The notes below the pieces were generated by a model. That model was given only the letters and a program-made list of their open reading frames with translations. It was not told where the DNA came from and made no database searches. The translations under genes were made by a program, and so were the position numbers. Below, in pieces: positions 57,736-64,000 of a stretch of 64,000 nucleotides of DNA; the stretch's first letter is position 1, and each line of letters starts with the position of its first letter. Origin of the DNA: Bacteriovorax sp. MedPE-SWde (GTDB taxonomy: Bacteria > Bdellovibrionota > Bacteriovoracia > Bacteriovoracales > Bacteriovoracaceae); assembly GCA_001874305.1 (NCBI GenBank), contig MPCU01000011.1, positions 98,102 to 162,101 of the forward strand. The letters are read 5' to 3'.

Positions 57736-58562
57736 AGGACCCACTTTATTAGAAAGGAAAGAGATATTTCTTTTACTTCAAAAGCATTAGTACTACCTTC
57801 AATATTTTTTAAAGTGTAAGAAGTGCTTAATCCTATTGAGTTGGTTTCATTTTGAAGTTTTTTTAAGAGATTTAATTTTATATTATAACCATTCATTTTA
57901 TCTACACCTAAATCAACATTCTCTTTACTGACAAGTCTATTAAAATAGCTTGTTATGGCCTCAAAGTTATAACTAGAGAAATCATACTCTGCGCTTAAAT
58001 ATGCACTCAGGCCATAGAACCATTGATTTTGAAATTCAGAAGTTGAAGTAGAGTCTCCGGCCAAAAGCCCTTCATTAAGAAGATCAAACGAACCTCCAAT
58101 TTTATAGCGACCAACTTTATACAGACTGCCTATTTTCAACGAGTAGTTTTGAAATGTAGAATTTTTTATTTGAAAATTATTTGGCTGAACAAAACTCTTA
58201 TTTAATATTTTAAACTCATAGAAGTCGATAATATTTTCATTCCAACTTCCAAGAAATGTAATTCGTGCCCCAAAGATTTTATCCGAGAAAACTTCACTCT
58301 TTGAGAAATTACTATGTTTTTTTATATGTAAAGACTCTGCTGAGAATATTGTTTCACCAGTAAGGGCCAAGTTCTTTTTTATTCTCTGAAACTCATTTTT
58401 TTCTTTTTCTTCTATTCTTTTCTGTTCTGCTTTTTCTTGAGAAATATATTCAGCTTTAAAGCCTTCTTTTGGCCACTCAAGTGAATATACGAATCCACAA
58501 TAGAACACACTACCAATGAGTATTGATTTTCTAATATATGAGAGTTGAACAAAGTTAAACAT
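57732..58562 (-). CDS. Outer-membrane protein with N-terminal coiled-coil stretch
   Basis: From the ATG at 58562 (AGGA four bases upstream) the protein has 276 residues. After a signal-like hydrophobic stretch, a charged helix (YISQEKAEQKRIEEKEKNEFQRIKKNLAL) precedes a strand-rich region that resembles a barrel (GARITFLGSWN, LKIGSLYKVGRYKIGGSFDLL, WFYGLSAYLSAEYDF). It ends LIKWVL. Its stop overlaps the RCC1 lipoprotein start, so the two are coupled. No family recognised. Confidence 0.65.
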   Translation of the reverse strand: MFNFVQLSYIRKSILIGSVFYCGFVYSLEWPKEGFKAEYISQEKAEQKRIEEKEKNEFQRIKKNLALTGETIFSAESLHIKKHSNFSKSEVFSDKIFGARITFLGSWNENIIDFYEFKILNKSFVQPNNFQIKNSTFQNYSLKIGSLYKVGRYKIGGSFDLLNEGLLAGDSTSTSEFQNQWFYGLSAYLSAEYDFSSYNFEAITSYFNRLVSKENVDLGVDKMNGYNIKLNLLKKLQNETNSIGLSTSYTLKNIEGSTNAFEVKEISLSFLIKWVL

Positions 58563-58871
58563 CTCTTCCTTTGCCATACTGAAAAACTCAACATTCGTTT
58601 TCCGCTCTCCTATTTTATAAAATCTTTGAAACCCTTACTAATGAGCAAGATATACCCTTCAAAAAATGTCGGGTTTTATTCATAATCAAAGATCTATAAG
58701 TGTCTGAAAGTACATTTACTTACGAGAAAATTTGGCATCTGCGAAAATACAACTTTCATAAGCTCCATCTTTAAGGAGCAGAAATTGACGCATTTAACGC
58801 GACGCAACTAAATGTTAAAATAAAGTAGGATAAGTGTTTATTTTTCCAAGGTTTAAGGAGCCTAGAGCACG
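58563..58871. other. Divergent intergenic region
   Basis: This 309-base AT-rich region separates the two barrel-lipoprotein modules. An AAATTGACGC at 58781-58790 also occurs at 33241-33250 and includes a -35-like TTGACG. A ribosome site AAGGAG lies at 58855-58860. No gene, strong promoter or terminator was found. Confidence 0.4.
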
Positions 58872-59558
58872 ATGAGAAAAATTCTAATTAAAATATTTCT
58901 ACTAGGTATCTTAGGAGCGTCATTTTCTTATGGCGAAATATTAAAAATTGGCCTTGCTACAGGCGTTAAAAATATTGGATATACAGAAACCCACCAATTC
59001 CAATCCTCTCTCGATAAGGACTTTACTGAAATAGCTCCCTCTTTTGGCCTAGATAGCACACTGTATATTTTCCCACATTGGTTATACGTAGGTTTTAATA
59101 CTCAGTACGTAGGCCCAGTTCTTAGTAGTTCAACTACGGACGAAGCGAGCTTTCTTCGCTACTCGGCCTTTAGTGGTATAACAATTCCCGCGAGGCCTTT
59201 TAATCTCAACATCGAGTCTGAATACTATTCAGACACTATATCTCCTAATGCTTCAACTTTTGGTTATGAAGATATGTCAGGAACACGATTCTCAGCGATT
59301 GGTGACTGGCTTTCAAAAAGTGGTCTTACACAAATTACAGTTAAATTACCTTTCTTCAACACTGTCGAAGGAAGAAGTGACTATATGGCAACACTCAAGT
59401 TTCACTTCTCTGCACCTAAAGGAAAGCTACCGCCTTCTTTAAGACAGGGTATGTACTTGAGTTTTGACTATTCATCAATGACAACAACGATTCCGGGAAC
59501 GGTTGAAATAGAAATCAATAATACGGAAATGGGAATGAACCTTGGATACAACTGGTAG
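58872..59558 (+). CDS. Outer-membrane barrel-like protein
   Basis: The 228-residue protein has a signal peptide (MRKILIKIFLLGILGASFSYG) and about ten amphipathic strands (LKIGLATGVKNIGYTET, LDSTLYIFPHWLYVGFNTQYV, TVKLPFFNTVEG), ending MGMNLGYNW. The terminal Trp fits outer-membrane insertion. It directly precedes the giant repeat lipoprotein, 36 bases away, mirroring the pair on the other strand. No family recognised. Confidence 0.7.
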   Translation: MRKILIKIFLLGILGASFSYGEILKIGLATGVKNIGYTETHQFQSSLDKDFTEIAPSFGLDSTLYIFPHWLYVGFNTQYVGPVLSSSTTDEASFLRYSAFSGITIPARPFNLNIESEYYSDTISPNASTFGYEDMSGTRFSAIGDWLSKSGLTQITVKLPFFNTVEGRSDYMATLKFHFSAPKGKLPPSLRQGMYLSFDYSSMTTTIPGTVEIEINNTEMGMNLGYNW

Positions 59559-59562
59559 GCTT

Positions 59563-59581
59563 AATTGATTAAAAATCAATT
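59563..59581 (+). promoter_or_regulatory. Hairpin before giant lipoprotein
   Basis: AATTGATT (59563-59570), loop AAA, and AATCAATT (59574-59581) form a perfect 8-bp stem between the barrel gene and the giant lipoprotein start. There is no T-run, and the following gene lacks a Shine-Dalgarno, so the hairpin may affect translation. Confidence 0.4.
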
Positions 59582-59594
59582 TGCTCCATTCACA

Positions 59595-62500
59595 ATGATC
59601 AATTTTCAAAGAAAATTTGTAAGTGGATTCGTGTATCTACTGTTAGTACTATTTCTTGCAGGTTGTAATAGTAAATCAACTCCTGTCGCAGTAAACCCTC
59701 CTGCCCCACTTGAAGGCTCAACAACAATTACAGGTACGACTCCCATTGTAGCGGATGGAGTAGACTCAAGTACAATTACTATTACAATGGTTGATAATAA
59801 TGGAGTTGCTCTAGTAGGTGCAACACCAACTTTTTCAGCAACTAATACTGACTCTAAAAATGTTTACGGTGCATGTTCTAGCTCAAATAGTAGTGGATTA
59901 TCAACATGTACACTAAAGTCGACAAGAGCAGAGACAAAGTCACTTCAACTTGTCTCACCTGGTAGCGCTACAGGTGTTGATCTAGTTTTCAATCCAGGAC
60001 CAGTTACAAAGTTACATTTTTCAACGGCACCAAGCTCAAGCGTACTGGTTGGTGCAAACTTAGCGACAATGCCTGTTGTTCAAACAACTGATCAATTTGA
60101 AAATATAGTGCCTGCTACAGTGTCAACTATTACTCTAGCAGCATTTACAGACTCATCATGTACAACACCAGCGACAGGAACCTTAAATGTCACATCAAAT
60201 CCATTAACGACAGATGGATCAACAGGTACTGTTTCTTTTGCAGGAGTGAACTACTCTAAGTGGGATGATATATATCTTCAAGCATCTGCTGCGGGACTAA
60301 CTTCTGCTTGTTCAGGGTTAATAGAAGTAAGGCAAGTTATTAGTACTGGTTTAAGTTCAGTAGTTGGAACAACTCCTGCGACAGCGGACTATTTAGATTC
60401 TTCAGATGTTACAATCACATTATTAGATACCTTAAGTAATCCAGTTTATGGTGCCGTACCGGTAATAACAGCAACAGATACAAATGGTACAAATCTGTAC
60501 CAAACTTGTCCTGCAACTAATGCCAGTGGTATTTCAATTTGTTCATTTCAATCAACAAAGGCCGAAGTAAAAACAGTCACACTAATGTCTCCTATCGTAA
60601 AGGTTGGAAACACTATTACCTTTGTTCCTGGTCCAGCTGTTGCGGCAAAATCAACTATTAATGGTACGACACCTGTCATAGCTGATGGTGTTGCAACATC
60701 TAATGTAACCATCACCATTAACGATTTCTATCTCAATGGAATATCAGGTGTTACACCAGTATTTAATGCGACTGATACTGGAACAACAAATACATACGGT
60801 GCCTGTAGCTTAACTGATGCGATAGGTGTTTCAAGTTGTACATTAACCGCTACAAAGGCCGAGACAAAAACTATTCAATTAACAAGTCCTTTTGCAGTAA
60901 CTGGTAACGATGCCATATTTACAAACGGGCCAATTGCAAACCTTACATATTCTGTACAACCTAGTATTAGTACATATGAGAATGTGGACCTTGCTGTTTC
61001 TCCTACCCTAGTAGCAACTGACGCCTTTGCAAACCTTATAACAAATACTGCTCTTCCTGTTACTCTATCTGCACATACTGATGTCGGATGTACTATTTCC
61101 GCACCTGGAACATTAAGTGCTACAGAGAATCCAAAGAGTACAAGTACAACTGATGGTAGTGTTGCTTTTACAAATGTTACCTACTCACAAGCTGGAACTA
61201 TTTACATAAAAGCATCTAATGCTGGTGTAAGTACATGCTCAAATGCAATTACAGTTTTAGCGAGACCTGTATTGAGTTACTCAACATCAACATTAAATGA
61301 AAATGTTAATAATATTGGTACTGTTACAGAAACGATAGTCATAACAATCTCTGATGAGACCTTTACTGGTGCTAATGGTGAAAACTATATAGGAGCAGGT
61401 AAAATAGTAGCGACAAATATTCCGACAGGTTTTACTGCCATTGCAAATAAAGACAGTGCAACTCAGATAACAGTATCATTAACAGGTTCTGCAACGTCAC
61501 ACTTAAATGCCGATGATATTAGTAACCTTGGACTTGCTTTCCAGGATACAGCATTTACAGCGGCTCCAAGTTCAGTAGTTCAAGATGCGACAAAAACTGA
61601 TATTACTGTCAACTTTCTTGATCCACATGCACTTACCTACTCTCTAGCAACGCTTACTGAAGATCTTTCCAATACAGGGCTTATAAGTGAGAGCTTAGTC
61701 GTAACACTTACAGGAACAACTTTTACGGGAACTAATGGTGAAGACTCTGATGCCCTGTCAAAAGTATCTTTTACAAATACTCCTCCAGGAATAACAGCGA
61801 ACGCAGTAAAGACAGACGATACAACAATAACAATAACTTTTACCGGAACAGCTACAAATCATACTAACACAGAAGATATAGCTAACTTCACTGTAAACTT
61901 TGCTGATAGCGCATTTACAAGCGGTGTAGCTGCAGGTGTATTAGACTCCTCTAATAACGATATCATAATTGACTTCACTGATCCGGCGACACTTAGCTAC
62001 GACCTTACAACTATTACTGAAAACCTAAGTAATGTAGGACTTGCTGGTAATTCGTTAGTAATTACACTAACAGAAGATACTTTTGTTTCAGATCTAACTG
62101 GTCTTGTAAACGTATCGAATATTCCCGCAGGATATACTGAGTCAATAGTCAGAGACAGTGATACCCAAGTAACTTTCTCTCTAACAGGTAATGCTTCTTC
62201 ACATGATAATGTAGATGATATAGCAAATCTTGAAGTTTCATTTACTGCTGGGGCATTCACTAACAATACAAATGCGGCAAATGTTATAAATTCAAATCTC
62301 ACAAACCTTGTCGTTGATTTTTATGACTCAGCGTCACTCGCCTATTCAAAAACAACATTAACTGAAGCATTTGCAAATGATGGTAGCTTTACAGGCGACT
62401 CAATAGTTATAACTCTTACTAACGACACTTTTGAAGCTGACCTTACAGGGCAAGTAAGCGCAACAAATCTTCCAGCAGGTATTTCAGCAGTTTTTACAAG

Positions 62501-64000
62501 AGATAGTGCTGTACAGGTAACTCTCACATTAACTGGTAATGCTCTAGCGCATGCAAACATAAATGATCAGGCGAATCTGGAAGTCCATTTTCTAGCTGGA
62601 GCATTCACAAATAATACGAATGCCGCCTCCGTTACAGACAATGATAAAAGTGACTTTGTAATAGACTTTAAAGATCCAGCAGCAATCTCTTATGATGTAA
62701 CAACAATTAATGAAGATACTGTAAATGATGGTTCAATTGTTGAAACAATGACAGTTACTTTAACAGATGACCTCTTTACTAATCCTTTACTCGGAGTATC
62801 CGCAACCAATGTCCCAGCAGGATTAACAGCTAACTTCACAAGACTAAGTGACACATCAGTTCAGATAAACTTCTCTGGTAATGCAACTTTACATAGTTCA
62901 ACTGATAACATAGCAAATCTTGGTATTACTTTTACTGACGCCTCTTTTCAAAATTCTTCAGCTGCCTCCATAACAGATTCAGCTAGAAGTGATTTATCCA
63001 TAGCTTATACTGATCCAGCTTCTTTAGCATATGCAACGTCAATCTTTACAGAGGATACTGATAATACAGGACAAACAACTGATTCAATTATAATTACACT
63101 AACTGGTGATACATTTGAAGCAGACTTAACAGGTGACATCAATGTTACAAATACTCCAGTAGGAATGACTCCTGTAGTAACAAGAGACTCAGCAACACAG
63201 GTGACCCTGACTCTGACTGGAAATGCAACATCACATATCAACACAGATGATATTGGAAATCTAACAATTACCTTCACAGACAATGCATTTGTTTCAAACT
63301 CATCAGCTGCTAATATTGTAGACTATATTAAGTCTGATATTGCTGTAGACTTTAATGATCCAGCTTCACTTGCATATGATGTATCAATTTTAAATGAAGC
63401 CATCGTAAATGTCGGTAGTATTACAGAAGTAGCAGTAATAACTCTAACGGGTGATACCTTTGATACGGATTTAACAGGTGATATCACAGCAACAAATGTT
63501 CCAACTGGACTAACGGCTGTATTTACGAGAGATTCAGCAACACAAGTAACAATGAGCTTGACTGGAAATGCTACCAATCACGCAGTTGCAAATGATATAA
63601 CCAACCTAACAGTGACATTTGCAGATACAGCTTTTGTATCTAACTCAACTGCTTCAAACGTAATTAATTACACAAAATCAGACATAACATTATCTTATAT
63701 AGATCCAGCTTCACTTGCATACTCTGCTTCAACTTACACTGAAGATGCTGCTAACGATGGATCAATTTCAAACTCAATTATTATAACTTTAACTGATGAT
63801 ACTTTTGCTGCTTCAATTGCAGGACTAATTACTCCAACTAACCTACCAGCGACACTGGCGGCATCATTTGTTAGAGATTCAGCGACTCAAATAACTGCTA
63901 TTCTAACTGGTAATGCTTCTGCTCATGCAAACTTAAATGATGTCTCTAATTTAACATTCACTTTTGCTGATGCAATCTTTGTTAATAATTCAACTGCTGC
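59595..64000 (+). CDS. Giant repeat-rich surface lipoprotein, 3' end beyond window
   Basis: From the ATG at 59595 the frame stays open to the last base, giving at least 1468 residues with no stop. The lipoprotein signal is MINFQRKFVSGFVYLLLVLFLAGC. Residues about 45-550 hold invasin/Big_1-like Ig domains in which 'GTTPIVADGV..S.ITIT..D' alternates with 'YGAC...G.S.CTL..T.AE.K'. From about residue 555, homologous units about 115 residues long (345 bases) repeat without a break, each beginning DPASLAY and containing 'RDSATQVT.SLTGNA..H'. Such proteins act as adhesins. The start lacks a Shine-Dalgarno, so it may be coupled to the barrel gene 36 bases upstream. Confidence 0.82.
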   Translation, partial: MINFQRKFVSGFVYLLLVLFLAGCNSKSTPVAVNPPAPLEGSTTITGTTPIVADGVDSSTITITMVDNNGVALVGATPTFSATNTDSKNVYGACSSSNSSGLSTCTLKSTRAETKSLQLVSPGSATGVDLVFNPGPVTKLHFSTAPSSSVLVGANLATMPVVQTTDQFENIVPATVSTITLAAFTDSSCTTPATGTLNVTSNPLTTDGSTGTVSFAGVNYSKWDDIYLQASAAGLTSACSGLIEVRQVISTGLSSVVGTTPATADYLDSSDVTITLLDTLSNPVYGAVPVITATDTNGTNLYQTCPATNASGISICSFQSTKAEVKTVTLMSPIVKVGNTITFVPGPAVAAKSTINGTTPVIADGVATSNVTITINDFYLNGISGVTPVFNATDTGTTNTYGACSLTDAIGVSSCTLTATKAETKTIQLTSPFAVTGNDAIFTNGPIANLTYSVQPSISTYENVDLAVSPTLVATDAFANLITNTALPVTLSAHTDVGCTISAPGTLSATENPKSTSTTDGSVAFTNVTYSQAGTIYIKASNAGVSTCSNAITVLARPVLSYSTSTLNENVNNIGTVTETIVITISDETFTGANGENYIGAGKIVATNIPTGFTAIANKDSATQITVSLTGSATSHLNADDISNLGLAFQDTAFTAAPSSVVQDATKTDITVNFLDPHALTYSLATLTEDLSNTGLISESLVVTLTGTTFTGTNGEDSDALSKVSFTNTPPGITANAVKTDDTTITITFTGTATNHTNTEDIANFTVNFADSAFTSGVAAGVLDSSNNDIIIDFTDPATLSYDLTTITENLSNVGLAGNSLVITLTEDTFVSDLTGLVNVSNIPAGYTESIVRDSDTQVTFSLTGNASSHDNVDDIANLEVSFTAGAFTNNTNAANVINSNLTNLVVDFYDSASLAYSKTTLTEAFANDGSFTGDSIVITLTNDTFEADLTGQVSATNLPAGISAVFTRDSAVQVTLTLTGNALAHANINDQANLEVHFLAGAFTNNTNAASVTDNDKSDFVIDFKDPAAISYDVTTINEDTVNDGSIVETMTVTLTDDLFTNPLLGVSATNVPAGLTANFTRLSDTSVQINFSGNATLHSSTDNIANLGITFTDASFQNSSAASITDSARSDLSIAYTDPASLAYATSIFTEDTDNTGQTTDSIIITLTGDTFEADLTGDINVTNTPVGMTPVVTRDSATQVTLTLTGNATSHINTDDIGNLTITFTDNAFVSNSSAANIVDYIKSDIAVDFNDPASLAYDVSILNEAIVNVGSITEVAVITLTGDTFDTDLTGDITATNVPTGLTAVFTRDSATQVTMSLTGNATNHAVANDITNLTVTFADTAFVSNSTASNVINYTKSDITLSYIDPASLAYSASTYTEDAANDGSISNSIIITLTDDTFAASIAGLITPTNLPATLAASFVRDSATQITAILTGNASAHANLNDVSNLTFTFADAIFVNNSTA
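61275..64000 (+). repeat. Tandem ~345-base repeats coding for 115-residue units
   Basis: Unit starts (DPASLAY-type codons) lie at about 61620, 61980, 62325, 62673, 63012, 63357 and 63702, giving spacings of 360, 345, 348, 339, 345 and 345 bases. At least seven units are complete or begun, and the array continues past the window end. Confidence 0.85.

Noticed and set aside
61997..63577. Several minus-strand open frames in the giant lipoprotein gene
   Set aside because: They are similar to one another only because they mirror the plus-strand repeats. The plus-strand frame is open throughout and starts with a lipoprotein signal.

Overview
The window looks like chromosomal DNA of a low-GC, Gram-negative bacterium. 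Many genes encode Sec signal peptides, lipoproteins and outer-membrane barrels ending in aromatic residues. Lgt, outer-membrane phospholipase A and CmoA/CmoB are present, and there is a TIGR02147/DUF4423-type regulator of the kind common in predatory Bdellovibrionota. The mix suggests Bdellovibrionota, perhaps a Bacteriovorax/Halobacteriovorax relative; this placement is inference. No rRNA, tRNA, CRISPR array or insertion sequence was seen.

Layout. 1-7 kb: a partial lipoprotein and an App1-type phosphatase, then a tightly overlapping five-gene exported set (DUF1501-like protein, unknown secreted protein, c-type cytochrome lipoprotein, two FGE/SUMF1-fold proteins). Convergent to it lies a large FG-GAP/ASPIC-UnbV protein (7.0-9.6 kb). 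10-18 kb: a DUF4105 protein with an HExxH motif, a kinase plus HPt-receiver pair divergent from an XRE-PAS regulator, an outer-membrane protein and small secreted proteins. 18-27 kb: TauE exporter, OmpR regulator with a degenerate kinase-like partner, CmoA-CmoB-DUF454, S51 peptidase, a divergent SelO-family protein, an exported isoaspartyl methyltransferase, cyclophilin and an HCCA-isomerase-like protein. 27-34 kb: HD-GYP-like protein, ParA-like ATPase with a small partner, GNAT, an HPt plus receiver-DHp pair, SerS and a secreted S1 protease. 34-44 kb: solitary solute-binding proteins, PldA, PepF, Lgt, DUF2489, radical SAM, a CREST/ceramidase-like membrane protein and an RluA-type pseudouridine synthase. 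44-54 kb: repeat-containing secreted protein, TIGR02147 regulator, secreted HExxH protein, GNAT, Fic, pirin, YceI, two LysR regulators, an orphan ABC ATPase, YbaK and CBS proteins. 54-64 kb: M23 lipoprotein, surface proteins, and two divergent modules that each pair a small barrel-like protein with a repeat-rich lipoprotein. One of these lipoproteins is a giant protein of 115-residue repeats running off the window.

The genes are densely packed, and many neighbours overlap as ATGA or TAATG. Most convergent junctions carry one bidirectional hairpin terminator. Several genes lack a Shine-Dalgarno and instead have a -10-like hexamer 5-7 bases before the ATG, suggesting leaderless transcripts. The least explained systems are the cytochrome/DUF1501/FGE/ASPIC cluster (1.5-9.6 kb) and the paired barrel-lipoprotein modules (56.4-64 kb).
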